From an uncultured Selenomonadales bacterium (lineage in GTDB: Bacteria; Bacillota; Negativicutes; Selenomonadales; Selenomonadaceae), in contig OMWN01000099.1 of NCBI GenBank assembly GCA_900314765.1, positions 21,555 through 85,554 of the forward strand: DNA of 64,000 nucleotides. Direction: 5' to 3'. This document shows, piece by piece, positions 15,187 to 24,494 of the stretch. The position numbers and the translations under genes are program-made. A model generated the notes under the pieces. The model was not told the origin of the DNA. It saw only the letters and a list, made by a program, of their open reading frames with translations, and made no database searches. How positions within the stretch are numbered: position 1 is the stretch's first letter; each line of letters starts with the position of its first letter.

Positions 15187-18100
15187 CACCGCCACCTACA
15201 TAGTCCTGAAGCGCAAGCGTGTACACAAGGCGACGCTCACGCATGAACGACAGGACGCGGAGCACCTCCCATGCCGTATCGAGCGACGTGAGGCACGCTA
15301 TGCCATGCTCGACCGTAGCGCGACGTATCTTGAAGCCGTCCTTCGCGAAATGGCGGCCCTGCGTCAGCGTGTTGATGACCATATTTATCTGGCCCGTCTT
15401 TATCATCTGAATGATGTCCGTGCTGCGCTCATGCACCTTGCCGACGACATCGGCGTCAATGCCCATCGAATGTATCGCCTTCGCCGTGCCCTCCGTCGCG
15501 ACGAGATCAAATCCCAAATCAGAGAACGCCTTCGCGAGCTGCTTCATCTCTTCCTTGTCCTTGTCCGCGACCGTGAATAGGATGCAGCCATGCGTCGGAA
15601 TATTCATACCGGCGCCCGTAATGGCCTTGTACAGCGCCCTCGCGTAGTGATAATCGATGCCCATGACTTCGCCCGTCGATTTCATCTCTGGTCCGAGCGT
15701 GATGTCAACGTCCTGCATCTTCGCGAACGAGAAGACAGGCGCCTTGACTGCGACGTATGGGCGTGGCTCGACGAGACCCGATTTGAAGCCCTGCTCCTTG
15801 AGCGAATGGCCGAGTGATACCTTCGTCGCCACGTTGACCATGTTGATGTCGGTAATCTTGCTCAAGAATGGCACGGTGCGGCTCGAGCGCGGATTGACCT
15901 CAATGACGAACACTTCATCATTGACAACGACGTACTGAATATTCAAGAGGCCTCTGACGTGAAGATTGAGCGCTATGCGCCTCGTGTAGTCGGCAATCGT
16001 GTATATGACTTTCGCCGATAGCGTCTGCGGCGGATAGACGGCGATGCTGTCGCCCGAATGAACGCCCGCGCGCTCGACGTGCTCCATGATGCCCGGTATG
16101 ACGACATCCGTCTCGTCCGCGATGCCATCGACCTCGACCTCTGTGCCCATCATATAGCGATCGACGAGGACGGGATGATCTGGCGTCACCTTGACGGCGC
16201 GGCTCATGTAGTCGCGCAACTCGTCCTCGTTGTAGACGATTTCCATAGCGCGGCCACCGAGCACGTACGACGGGCGCACCATGACAGGATAGCCGATGTC
16301 CTTTGCGCCCTTAAACGCCTCATCAACTGTCGTGACACTGATGCCGCGCGGGCACGGTATCTGCGTCTGATTGAGCACCTCTTCAAAGCGCTCGCGATCC
16401 TCAGCGCGGTCTATGCCATCGACTGACGTGCCGAATATCTTGACGCCTGCCTTCTGCAGAGCCGATGCGAGATTGATGGCTGTCTGCCCTCCGAACTGCA
16501 CGATGACGCCTTCTGGCTGCTCCATGTCGATGACGTTCAGCACATCTTCCACGGTCAGCGGCTCGAAATACAGCCTGTCCGACACATCGAAGTCCGTGCT
16601 GACCGTCTCTGGGTTGTTGTTGATAATGATGGCCTCGATGCCCATTTCGCGCAGCGCCCACACAGAATGAACGGAGCAATAATCGAATTCGACGCCTTGA
16701 CCTATGCGAATTGGACCCGAGCCAAGAACGACGACCTTGCGACGCTTTGACGGCTCCGCTTCATTTTCCTCGCCGTTGAATGTCGAGTAGTAGTATGGCG
16801 TCGCCGCCTCAAACTCTGCGGCGCACGTGTCGACCATCTTATAATGCGGCAGGATGTTCATCGCTTTTCTCAGCGTGCGTATCTCGTCCATCGTCTTTCC
16901 CGTGAGCTCTGCGATGGAAACATCCGCGAGGCCGAGATTTTTCGCGCCGCGCATGATTTTCGGCGTCAGGTCTCCTTTGGCGAGAAGATTTTCCATGTCG
17001 GCGATGTTCTTTATTTTTTCGATGAACCATTCATCAATCTTCGTGATGTCGTGAATCTCATCGACGGTCGCGATGCCGCGACGCAGTGCCTCCGCGATGA
17101 CGAAAAGGCGCTGGTCGTTTATCTTGTAAAGATTTTCCTTGACCTTCTTGTCGTCCCACTCGTCCATGAAATTCATGTGGAGTCTGTTGACGCCAATCTC
17201 GAGCGAGCGCGTCGCCTTCAAAAGCGCGCCCTCGAATTTACGGTCTATGCTCATGACTTCGCCCGTCGCCTTCATCTGCGTGCCGAGCGTATGGTCGGCG
17301 TAGACGAACTTGTCGAACGGCCAGCGTGGGAACTTGACGACGCAGTAGTCAATAGACGGCTCGAAGCAAGCCATCGTCTTCTGCGTAACGGCGTTCACAA
17401 TCTCATCGAGGTTGTAGCCTATGGCGATTTTCGTCGAGACCTTCGCTATCGGGTAGCCCGTCGCCTTCGACGCCAGCGCCGACGAGCGGCTCACGCGCGG
17501 ATTGACCTCTATGACATAGTAGTGGTTGCTGTCTGGGTCGAGCGCGTACTGAACATTGCAACCGCCCTCGATGCCGAGCTCACGAATGATGCGGATGCTC
17601 GCGCTTCTGAGCATTTGATATTCTTTGTCCGTCATCGTCTGCGATGGCGCCACGACGACGCTGTCGCCCGTATGGACGCCCACGGGGTCAACGTTCTCCA
17701 TGTTGCATATCGTGATGCAGTTATTGGCACCGTCGCGCATGACCTCGTATTCGATTTCTTTCCAGCCCGCGACGCTGCGCTCGATGAGCACCTGGCCTAT
17801 CATGCTGTATTTGAGACCCTTTATGACGATCTCAATGAGCTGCTCCTCATTGTCGGCAATGCCGCCACCCGTGCCGCCCATCGTGTAGGCGGGGCGCACG
17901 ATGATTGGATAGCCGATTTTGTTCGCAAACTGCACGGCGTCCTCGACGTCCTCGACGATGGTGCTCTCAGGGATTGGCTCACCGAGCTTTTCCATCGTTT
18001 CCTTGAAAAGCTCTCGGTCCTCTGCCCTTTCAATCGCGCTCAGCGATGTGCCGAGCAGCTCGACATTATATTTCTCGAGCGCGCCCGCCTCAGATAGCTT

Positions 18101-18400
18101 CACGGCGAGGTTGAGTCCCGCCTGGCCGCCGAGCGTCGCGAGCAGTCCGTCTGGGCGTTCTTTTGAAATGATTTCCTCGAGGAATTCCTCCGTCAGTGGC
18201 TCGATATACACGCGGTCTGCAATGTGCGTGTCCGTCATAATCGTGGCAGGGTTGCTGTTCACGAGCACGACCTCGAGCCCTTCCTCTTTCAGAGCGCGGC
18301 AAGCCTGCGTGCCCGCGTAGTCGAACTCAGCCGCCTGTCCTATGATGATTGGGCCAGAGCCAATGACCATGACTTTTTTGAGATAATCCTTCTTTGGCAT
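15173..18400 (-). CDS. carB: Carbamoyl-phosphate synthase large subunit
   Basis: CarB makes carbamoyl phosphate from bicarbonate, ammonia and two ATP, feeding pyrimidine and arginine synthesis. The 1075 residues contain the two homologous ATP-grasp halves. The first opens with [20 protein letters not shown], the second with [20 protein letters not shown] near residue 555. The C-terminal MGS-like allosteric domain, where UMP or ornithine acts, runs from about 930. It lies 3 bp after carA and overlaps pyrK. Placement inside the pyr operon suggests control mainly by pyrimidines. Confidence 0.98.
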   Translation of the reverse strand: MPKKDYLKKVMVIGSGPIIIGQAAEFDYAGTQACRALKEEGLEVVLVNSNPATIMTDTHIADRVYIEPLTEEFLEEIISKERPDGLLATLGGQAGLNLAVKLSEAGALEKYNVELLGTSLSAIERAEDRELFKETMEKLGEPIPESTIVEDVEDAVQFANKIGYPIIVRPAYTMGGTGGGIADNEEQLIEIVIKGLKYSMIGQVLIERSVAGWKEIEYEVMRDGANNCITICNMENVDPVGVHTGDSVVVAPSQTMTDKEYQMLRSASIRIIRELGIEGGCNVQYALDPDSNHYYVIEVNPRVSRSSALASKATGYPIAKVSTKIAIGYNLDEIVNAVTQKTMACFEPSIDYCVVKFPRWPFDKFVYADHTLGTQMKATGEVMSIDRKFEGALLKATRSLEIGVNRLHMNFMDEWDDKKVKENLYKINDQRLFVIAEALRRGIATVDEIHDITKIDEWFIEKIKNIADMENLLAKGDLTPKIMRGAKNLGLADVSIAELTGKTMDEIRTLRKAMNILPHYKMVDTCAAEFEAATPYYYSTFNGEENEAEPSKRRKVVVLGSGPIRIGQGVEFDYCSVHSVWALREMGIEAIIINNNPETVSTDFDVSDRLYFEPLTVEDVLNVIDMEQPEGVIVQFGGQTAINLASALQKAGVKIFGTSVDGIDRAEDRERFEEVLNQTQIPCPRGISVTTVDEAFKGAKDIGYPVMVRPSYVLGGRAMEIVYNEDELRDYMSRAVKVTPDHPVLVDRYMMGTEVEVDGIADETDVVIPGIMEHVERAGVHSGDSIAVYPPQTLSAKVIYTIADYTRRIALNLHVRGLLNIQYVVVNDEVFVIEVNPRSSRTVPFLSKITDINMVNVATKVSLGHSLKEQGFKSGLVEPRPYVAVKAPVFSFAKMQDVDITLGPEMKSTGEVMGIDYHYARALYKAITGAGMNIPTHGCILFTVADKDKEEMKQLAKAFSDLGFDLVATEGTAKAIHSMGIDADVVGKVHERSTDIIQMIKTGQINMVINTLTQGRHFAKDGFKIRRATVEHGIACLTSLDTAWEVLRVLSFMRERRLVYTLALQDYVGGGDGLA

Positions 18401-18403
18401 TGC

Positions 18404-19468
18404 TCAGCCCTCCTTTTTTATCATGTCAACAAATTCATCGAAGAGATACGTGTTGCCTTCAGGACCCGGCGATGCCTCTGGATGGAACTGCACGGAGAAT
18501 ATCGGGAGCTCCGTGTGACGCATGCCCTCGACGGTGTCATCGTTCACGTTGCGATGCGTCACAACGAGCGGCAGCCCTGCCAGCGATTTCTCATCGACCG
18601 CGTAGCCGTGGTTCTGCGACGTGATCTGTACGTGCCCCGTCGTCAGATGCTTCACAGGCTGATTTGAGCCGCGATGACCGAACTTCATCTTGTACGTGTC
18701 CGCGCCCAATGCGAGCGCGAGCAGCTGATGGCCGAGGCAAATGCCGAATATCGGCTTTTTGCCAATCAGCTTCTTCACATTTTCGACGACATCGGGAATA
18801 TCCTTCGGATCGCCGGGGCCATTCGAGAGGAATATGCCGTCCGGGTTCATCGCAAGAATTTCCTCCGCCGTGGTGTCCGCCGGCACGACCGTCAGCCTGC
18901 AGCCCCACTTCACAAGCGACAGCAGGATGTTTTTCTTTATGCCAAAGTCCATGACGACGACATTGAGACCATCATCGCCCATCGTATATTTTTCTGGCGT
19001 CGTCGCCTCGCTGACGACGGCCTTTTTTATTGGCACAGCAAAAAGCTCGTCTATCTCCGACTTTGACACATCGTCAGCGACAATGATGCCCTTCATCGTG
19101 CCCGCAGAGCGTATGTGACGCGTGACTGCGCGCGTGTCGACGCCGTAGAGGCACGGTATGCCCTCGTGCATGAGGAAGCTCGGCAGCGTGTCCTCTATCT
19201 GCCAATTACTCGGCTTGTCGCAGAGCTCGCCAATGATAAAGCCATTGACGAACGATTTCCTTGACTGCATGAACTGCTTTGCCACACCGTAGTTGCCGAC
19301 CAATGGATATGTAAGCGTGACAATCTGCCTGCAGTACGATGGATCCGTCAGTATCTCCTGATAGCCTGTCATGCCCGTGTTGAAAACGACTTCGCCCGTC
19401 GCCTTTATGTTGTTGAGAAGTTCACCGTGGAAAACCTTGCCATCTTCAAGTATTAGCTTTCCCTTCAA
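18404..19468 (-). CDS. carA: Carbamoyl-phosphate synthase small (glutaminase) subunit
   Basis: CarA hydrolyses glutamine and channels ammonia to CarB. Its 354 residues comprise the N-terminal CPSase domain and a class I glutamine amidotransferase with nucleophile Cys244 in GICLGHQLLAL and the His329/Glu331 pair in QFHPEASPGP. The start is a TTG (19468) eight bases after AGGAGG; no nearby ATG fits. It sits 13 bp after pyrC and 3 bp before carB. Confidence 0.97.
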   Translation of the reverse strand: MKGKLILEDGKVFHGELLNNIKATGEVVFNTGMTGYQEILTDPSYCRQIVTLTYPLVGNYGVAKQFMQSRKSFVNGFIIGELCDKPSNWQIEDTLPSFLMHEGIPCLYGVDTRAVTRHIRSAGTMKGIIVADDVSKSEIDELFAVPIKKAVVSEATTPEKYTMGDDGLNVVVMDFGIKKNILLSLVKWGCRLTVVPADTTAEEILAMNPDGIFLSNGPGDPKDIPDVVENVKKLIGKKPIFGICLGHQLLALALGADTYKMKFGHRGSNQPVKHLTTGHVQITSQNHGYAVDEKSLAGLPLVVTHRNVNDDTVEGMRHTELPIFSVQFHPEASPGPEGNTYLFDEFVDMIKKEG

Positions 19469-19481
19469 TCGAACTGCCTCC

Positions 19482-20771
19482 TTATTCTATGATTTTTCCA
19501 TCCTTCATGACGACTTTGCCATCGACAATCGTCATGACTGCCTTGCCCTTCAGCTTTTTGCCGACAAAAGGCGAATGTGTGCCGCGCGTATAAAATTCCT
19601 TGTCGTCAACGACCCATTCTTTGTCGAGGTCAATGATCGTGACGTCGGCAGGGCTGCCCGCTGATAGCTTGCCGCCTTCGAGCGCGAATATCTTTGCGGG
19701 GTTCGTCGTCATCCTCGAAATGAGCGTCGGCAAATCCATTTTGCCCGTGTGATAAAGCGATGTGAGCACGACGCCGAGCGATGTCTCAAGCCCTGGGAAG
19801 CCGCTCGGTGCGAGCGCGTATTCCATGTCCTTTTCCTCTTCGGCATGCGGCGAATGATCCGTCACAATCATATCAATCGTGCCGTCCTTAAGACCTTCGA
19901 CGACCGCATCGACGTCAGCCTGTGAGCGCAGCGGCGGATTTACCTTCGTCGCACTGTCCCTGAGGTCAACGCATTCATCCGTAAGCGTAAGATGATGCGG
20001 CGTCACCTCAGCCGTGACCTTGACGCCGCGCTTCTTCGCCTCGCGCACGATGTCGACGGCCTTTGCTGAGCTGATATGCGCCACATGGACGCGCGCATCA
20101 GCGTACTCCGCGAGCATGATGTCTCGCGCGACGGCAATGTCCTCGGCGACGGTCGGGCGACCTTTTGCGCCGAGCATGGCGCTCATGTGACCCTCGTTCA
20201 TGTAGCCTTCCTCGACGAGCGACGTCTCCTCATCGTGATTGATGATGATTTTGTCGAACGCGCGCAGATAATCAAAACCATTGAGAAGCGTCTTCGCGCG
20301 CTTCACATAATGGCCATCATCCGAAAACGCGACAGCACCTGACAGCGCCATATCACCGACTTCGGCAAGCTCCTCGCCATTCTGGCCCTTCGTCAGCGCG
20401 CCGATGATGGCGACATGCGTCACGCCCGTCATCTCCGCTTCTTTTTGCAGGCTGCGCACGAGCGCTGCGTTGTCCACGACAGGCTTCGTGTTTGGCATCG
20501 TCGCGATTGTCGTGAAGCCGCCCGCTGCAGCCGCGCGCGTGCCCGAGGCGAAGTCCTCTTTTGCCTCTTGGCCTGGCTCCCTTAGATGCACGTGCATATC
20601 GATGAGCCCCGGCACGACGACCTTGCCCGACGCGTCGATGACCTCGGCATCGTCCGCCTTTATGTCTGCGGCGACCTCTTTTATTTTTCCGTCCTCAATC
20701 AATACATCAAATTTTCCATCAATTTTATTGGCGGGGTCGATGACGCGCCCATTTTTAATGATTTGCTTCAC
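19482..20771 (-). CDS. pyrC: Dihydroorotase
   Basis: This class I dihydroorotase (429 residues) closes carbamoyl aspartate to dihydroorotate. Zinc ligands are seen in DMHVHLREPG (His60, His62), with further His in VAHISSAKAV and VTPHHL, and the catalytic Asp in MIVTDHSPHAEEEK. The start is GTG 20771, eight bases after GGAGG, and overlaps the end of pyrB by 17 bases. Allantoinase is a relative, but operon context settles the call. Confidence 0.97.
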   Translation of the reverse strand: MKQIIKNGRVIDPANKIDGKFDVLIEDGKIKEVAADIKADDAEVIDASGKVVVPGLIDMHVHLREPGQEAKEDFASGTRAAAAGGFTTIATMPNTKPVVDNAALVRSLQKEAEMTGVTHVAIIGALTKGQNGEELAEVGDMALSGAVAFSDDGHYVKRAKTLLNGFDYLRAFDKIIINHDEETSLVEEGYMNEGHMSAMLGAKGRPTVAEDIAVARDIMLAEYADARVHVAHISSAKAVDIVREAKKRGVKVTAEVTPHHLTLTDECVDLRDSATKVNPPLRSQADVDAVVEGLKDGTIDMIVTDHSPHAEEEKDMEYALAPSGFPGLETSLGVVLTSLYHTGKMDLPTLISRMTTNPAKIFALEGGKLSAGSPADVTIIDLDKEWVVDDKEFYTRGTHSPFVGKKLKGKAVMTIVDGKVVMKDGKIIE

Positions 20772-21717
20772 TGTCTTTACCTCCCGTCAATGTCAACGTC
20801 AAAAGTGCCATGCGCACCGCGACGCCGTTCTGCACCTGCTCTTGTATGGCCGAGTTGTCGCCGTACGCCACATACGGCGAAATCTCGAGGCCTTTGTTCA
20901 TCGGCCCCGGATGAAGCACGAGCACATCGTCCTTCGCGAGAGCGAGCCGCTCATCATTGAGACCAAAAATCCTCGCATATTCGCGCTTCGATGGGAAAAG
21001 GCCCGCCTTCATGCGCTCGAGCTGAATGCGCAGCACATTGATGGCGTCCGCGTCCTTTATGGCGTCCTCTATGCGGTCATGGACGAATATGCCCGGCTCT
21101 TGATAGAGGAAGCGCGGCATCATCGTCTTTGGCCCCGCGAGGTGCACCTCTATGCCCATTTTGCGCATGCCCCATATATCGGAGCGCGCGACGCGGCTAT
21201 GAGATATATCGCCGATGATGGCGACCTTGAGTCCCTCGAGATGTCCCTTGTGCTCGAGCAGAGTGAAAAGATTTAAGAGTCCCTGCGATGGATGAGCATG
21301 AGCGCCGTCGCCCGCATTGATGATGACTGGATGATGAACGACCTTCGTCGCGTACTCTGCCGCGCCTTCATTCTTGTGGCGCATGACGATGGCATCAAAG
21401 CCCATCGCCTCGACCGTGAGCAGTGTGTCGCGCAGGCTCTCACCTTTGACAATGCTGCTCGTGCCCGACGTGATGTTCACGACGTCGGCGCCGAGGTACT
21501 TGCCCGCTGTCTCAAACGACGTGCGCGTCCTCGTGCTGGGCTCGTAGAAAAGCGTGACAATCGACTTTCCACGCAGCGTTGGCACTTTCTTGATGTCGCG
21601 ATGAATGATTTGCTTCATCTCTTTCGCGGTCGCGAGCACGAGCTTTATCTCCTCAGGCGAGAAATCCTTCAGCCCAAGGACATGCTTTCCCCGCAGCGAT
21701 ACGGTGCTTTTCTCCAA
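20755..21717 (-). CDS. pyrB: Aspartate carbamoyltransferase catalytic subunit
   Basis: PyrB joins carbamoyl phosphate and aspartate. The 320-residue protein has the carbamoyl-phosphate motif STRTRTSFE near residue 62, the HPSQGLLNLFTL segment and the late VLHPGPMNKGLEI. The start is taken as TTG 21717 because AAGGAG stands eight bases upstream; a GTG three codons earlier overlaps that site. No pyrI regulatory subunit follows, as is usual where a PyrR attenuator controls the operon. It is the first gene of the eight-gene pyr operon. Confidence 0.96.
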   Translation of the reverse strand: MEKSTVSLRGKHVLGLKDFSPEEIKLVLATAKEMKQIIHRDIKKVPTLRGKSIVTLFYEPSTRTRTSFETAGKYLGADVVNITSGTSSIVKGESLRDTLLTVEAMGFDAIVMRHKNEGAAEYATKVVHHPVIINAGDGAHAHPSQGLLNLFTLLEHKGHLEGLKVAIIGDISHSRVARSDIWGMRKMGIEVHLAGPKTMMPRFLYQEPGIFVHDRIEDAIKDADAINVLRIQLERMKAGLFPSKREYARIFGLNDERLALAKDDVLVLHPGPMNKGLEISPYVAYGDNSAIQEQVQNGVAVRMALLTLTLTGGKDSEANH

Positions 21718-21741
21718 TCGAATCACTCCTTAAAAAATTTG

Positions 21742-21786
21742 AGGAAACACTGAATTAACCTTGCTTCAACTAATCAGCGTTTCCTT
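21742..21786. repeat. Element B short palindromic repeat (pyr leader)
   Basis: The inverted ends AGGAAACACTGAATTA and TAATCAGCGTTTCCT enclose a short loop. The copy lies between the pyr attenuator terminator and the pyrB ribosome site, so it is transcribed with the pyr mRNA. Confidence 0.75.
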
Positions 21787-21788
21787 GA

Positions 21789-21905
21789 GCAAAATAAAAT
21801 GAGCTTCCCCATGCCAAGGCATAAGAAAGCTCACCAGCTTCACATAATTAATAAGCCGAAAAACGGCTGGCAACCTTTATCAGCCTCACAGGACTAATTT
21901 CAAAG
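21789..21905 (-). promoter_or_regulatory. PyrR-type attenuator of the pyr operon
   Basis: The minus strand at 21895-21874 reads AGTCCTGTGAGGCTGATAAA followed by GG, the conserved PyrR-binding loop of anti-antiterminators. A terminator hairpin (21800-21833, TGAGCTTTC...GGAAGCTCA) then runs into an ATTTTATTTT tract. UMP/UTP-loaded PyrR should stabilise the loop and cause termination before pyrB. No pyrR gene is in this window. Confidence 0.88.
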
Positions 21906-21932
21906 GTACAAACGCTATTAATTGTTTTATTG

Positions 21933-21961
21933 ATAATACCACACAAAGAGACGTGCGTCAA
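21933..21961 (-). promoter_or_regulatory. Promoter of the pyr operon
   Basis: TTGACG, a 17-base spacer and TATTAT on the minus strand lie just upstream of the attenuator leader. Confidence 0.8.
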
Positions 21962-22063
21962 ATTAAAATTCATCAAGCGATTCATTCGCGCCATCGAAAA
22001 ATTCCAGCTCAAAAATTTTTCAACGATTTCTCGCCAATATTTATTGAGCGATTTCATTCACGA

Positions 22064-22897
22064 TTATTTCGTCGGCTCATCGCGATGCTTCATATAGTAG
22101 AAAACGTATTGCTGAATGATGCCCGCGTCGTTGCCGAACGGCGCAAATGGGTCGTCGCCCTCGCATATATCGAGTACGCGCGCTATCCACACATCGACGG
22201 GAACGCGCGCCGTCCTGCCGTAGCCGAAAAGCGCGACGCAGTTCGCAACTTTTTTGCCGACGCCTTTCACCGAAATGAGCGCATTAAAAAGCGCGTCATC
22301 GGAGAGGCGACCGATGGCGTTCAAATCGAGCGCACCATTCGACACCTTCGCCGCCGCGTCGACGAGATACGGCGCGCGGTAGCCGAGACTGCACTCGCGC
22401 AGCTCGCTCTCGCTCACGCGCGCGAGCATATCGGCGTCTGGAAACGCGTATATCTCCTCTTTGTATTTCAGCGGCGTCTCGAGCCTGTGGCCGTATCTTT
22501 TGGCAATCGTCTCAACGCAGTTCGCAATCGCGGGGATGTTTTTCCTCTGCGAGATGATAAACGTGATGAGCATCTCCCACGCGTCCTGCCGCAGCACGCG
22601 AATGCCACGGCCACAATCGACAGCGGCCGCTATGAAGTCTCTGTGCGGCACGTCGCCGATGTCGCGCCCGATGGTTTTATATTCGCGGTTCATGTCGAAA
22701 TAATCATGCCATACGTTTTGCCATGTGTCAGCGTCGCACGAAATATCAAATTTGCCGTTGCCATTCGGCTTAATGTAAAGCACATTGTCGCGGCAAATGA
22801 ATCGAAATGCGCCGTCATTGAGTTCATGCGCGCGGAAACATTGACCGCAGTCTATAATCTTGCCTAAATCGAAATCGTCATGGATTGTTATTATCAT
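22064..22897 (-). CDS. OGG-type 8-oxoguanine DNA glycosylase/AP lyase
   Basis: The 277-residue protein matches the OGG1/AlkA HhH-GPD superfamily. The N-terminal beta domain includes IDCGQCFRAHELNDG, typical of OGG. The helix-hairpin-helix segment is VKGVGKKVANCVALFGYG, with the Schiff-base Lys at 216 and catalytic Asp235 in VPVDVW. A QRKN patch (117-120) is in the usual place for the estranged-cytosine contact. It should excise 8-oxoG opposite C. It lies 3 bp after the PanE-like gene and ends the rel operon; no strong SD is seen, so coupling is likely. Confidence 0.9.
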   Translation of the reverse strand: MIITIHDDFDLGKIIDCGQCFRAHELNDGAFRFICRDNVLYIKPNGNGKFDISCDADTWQNVWHDYFDMNREYKTIGRDIGDVPHRDFIAAAVDCGRGIRVLRQDAWEMLITFIISQRKNIPAIANCVETIAKRYGHRLETPLKYKEEIYAFPDADMLARVSESELRECSLGYRAPYLVDAAAKVSNGALDLNAIGRLSDDALFNALISVKGVGKKVANCVALFGYGRTARVPVDVWIARVLDICEGDDPFAPFGNDAGIIQQYVFYYMKHRDEPTK

Positions 22898-22900
22898 ATC

Positions 22901-23833
22901 TTATTCTGCGAGCTTCTTCTTCAGTTTATCGGCTATCTCATCATACACGGGCGACGCAACGCCGAGCTCCTTGCAGCGCTCAGGCACGCTATACACGAGC
23001 CCCGCGACCTCAGACGACTTTCCCGCGGCGATGTCACGCTGCATCGACGTCGTCGACTCTGGCTTCGACTTGTCCATGATTGTGAGGTTCTGCTCGACGA
23101 GCTGTGCTGGAAGCTCTATGGACTCGGCTTTGCCCATCGCCATGATTTCCTTTATCATCGCGATGAACGTCTCTCGATACGCTCCGCCCACTTGCATGTC
23201 CTTCGCCGTCGCGCCGTATAGCGAGCCAAGCGCCGCAAATGGCGCGACAAATGAAAATTTTATCAGCGCGTCTCGCTCAATATGCGGCGAGACCTCGGCA
23301 CGAATATTGGCCTTTTCCAAATCTGCCGCGACGTTATTCAACACAGGCATCACATTGCCTCGAATATCGTCAGCGGTATCATGGCGCAGGCCAAACACTA
23401 CGCGGAAAATCTTGTTGTTAATATCTATGATACCAGGCTCCGCAATCTGCGCGTATATATAAATGCAGCCATCTGTAACGACATTGTCGGGCAAATGCTT
23501 TTGGAGCCTCGCGCCCGTGCCGTAAATATTTAGTATCGGTATGACAATGGTGTTTTTCCCAATGATGCGCTTCAAAAACGGCACCGTGTCGGGAATGGAA
23601 TATCCCTTGACGCACACGAACACGACATCCGGTGTGTCATGGTATTCATCCATCGTGAATGCGCCGGGGTGCACGACGAACGTCTCAGCAAGCGTCTTCA
23701 CCGTGAGGCCATTTTTGCGTATGGCATCGAGATGCGCGCCGCGCGCAATCAGCGTGACATCGAGCCCCGCATGTGCAAGAAAGCCACCAACAGCGCCGCC
23801 CGTCCCGCCAGCGCCAACAATCAAATATTTCAT
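22901..23833 (-). CDS. Ketopantoate reductase family (ApbA/PanE-like)
   Basis: The 310-residue protein opens with the NADP-binding Rossmann motif GAGGTGGAVGGFLAHAG and has the PanE middle segment VFVCVKGYSIPDTVPFLKR. The C-terminal helical domain contains the conserved DALIKFSFVAPFAALG Lys/Asn region and a KPESTTSMQRDIAAGKSSEV stretch, where Ser and Asp often bind substrate. Family members reduce 2-dehydropantoate for CoA synthesis, but many paralogues act on other 2-keto acids. The lack of panB or panC nearby leaves the substrate open. ATG 23833 follows AAAGGAG. Confidence 0.85.
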   Translation of the reverse strand: MKYLIVGAGGTGGAVGGFLAHAGLDVTLIARGAHLDAIRKNGLTVKTLAETFVVHPGAFTMDEYHDTPDVVFVCVKGYSIPDTVPFLKRIIGKNTIVIPILNIYGTGARLQKHLPDNVVTDGCIYIYAQIAEPGIIDINNKIFRVVFGLRHDTADDIRGNVMPVLNNVAADLEKANIRAEVSPHIERDALIKFSFVAPFAALGSLYGATAKDMQVGGAYRETFIAMIKEIMAMGKAESIELPAQLVEQNLTIMDKSKPESTTSMQRDIAAGKSSEVAGLVYSVPERCKELGVASPVYDEIADKLKKKLAE

Positions 23834-23861
23834 TTATCATCGCTCCTTTAATTCATCAACA

Positions 23862-24494
23862 TCACCATTGCAGGAACATGTTGAATCGCCTTTCATAACC
23901 AATCGTCGTCATCGGCCCATGTCCCGTGAGCACGCGCACATCGTCATCGAGCTTCATGAGCTTGTCCTTTATGCCGCGAACGAGTGTGACCTCCGAGCCG
24001 CCTGGAAAATCCGTGCGCCCTATGGAGCCTTGAAAAAGCGTGTCGCCGACAAACGCAAGACCATCCGCCTCGTCGACGTAGCAGACGCCGCCGGGCGAAT
24101 GACCCGGCGTATGCAGCACGTTGAGCGTCGTGTGGCCGAACGTGATTTTGTCGCCTTCGCCCACGAGATTTTCCGCTGGGCGTGCCACCGCCATAAATCC
24201 CATGTACGCCGAGAGATTTTTCCTTGGGTCTGTCAGCATGGGATTGTCGAGCGCGTGAATATAGAGCGGCACATTCAGCGCATCCCTGATTTCGTCATTG
24301 GCGCCGATATGATCGCCGTGGCCGTGCGTGTTCAAAAGCGCTTTCACATTGATATGCTCTTTAGCAACATAGTCGAGAATCTCTTTTGCCCCGCCGCCCG
24401 CATCTACAATGACGCCTTCATTCGTATCGTCCGAGACGATATAGCAGTTCACGTCGATGGGGCCAACGATGAAACTTTTTATTTTTATTGGCAT
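23862..24494 (-). CDS. Metallo-beta-lactamase-fold hydrolase (glyoxalase II-like)
   Basis: The 210-residue single-domain protein has the zinc motif HxHxDH as THGHGDHIG (His57-His62), a later HTPGHSPGG ligand His and a VGDTLF metal-bridging Asp. This matches YcbL/glyoxalase II-like hydrolases, which cleave thioesters, but the C-terminal substrate domain of true GloB is missing. It overlaps the rel stop codon (TAATG) and is therefore co-translated with rel. Nothing in the sequence ties it to ppGpp chemistry. Confidence 0.9.
   Translation of the reverse strand: MPIKIKSFIVGPIDVNCYIVSDDTNEGVIVDAGGGAKEILDYVAKEHINVKALLNTHGHGDHIGANDEIRDALNVPLYIHALDNPMLTDPRKNLSAYMGFMAVARPAENLVGEGDKITFGHTTLNVLHTPGHSPGGVCYVDEADGLAFVGDTLFQGSIGRTDFPGGSEVTLVRGIKDKLMKLDDDVRVLTGHGPMTTIGYERRFNMFLQW

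Noticed and set aside
16844..18097. A 417-codon plus-strand frame opposite carB
   Set aside because: Antisense shadow of a fully recognisable carB.
21848..22057. A 69-codon minus-strand frame upstream of pyrB
   Set aside because: It overlaps the pyr promoter and PyrR loop, which explain the sequence better.
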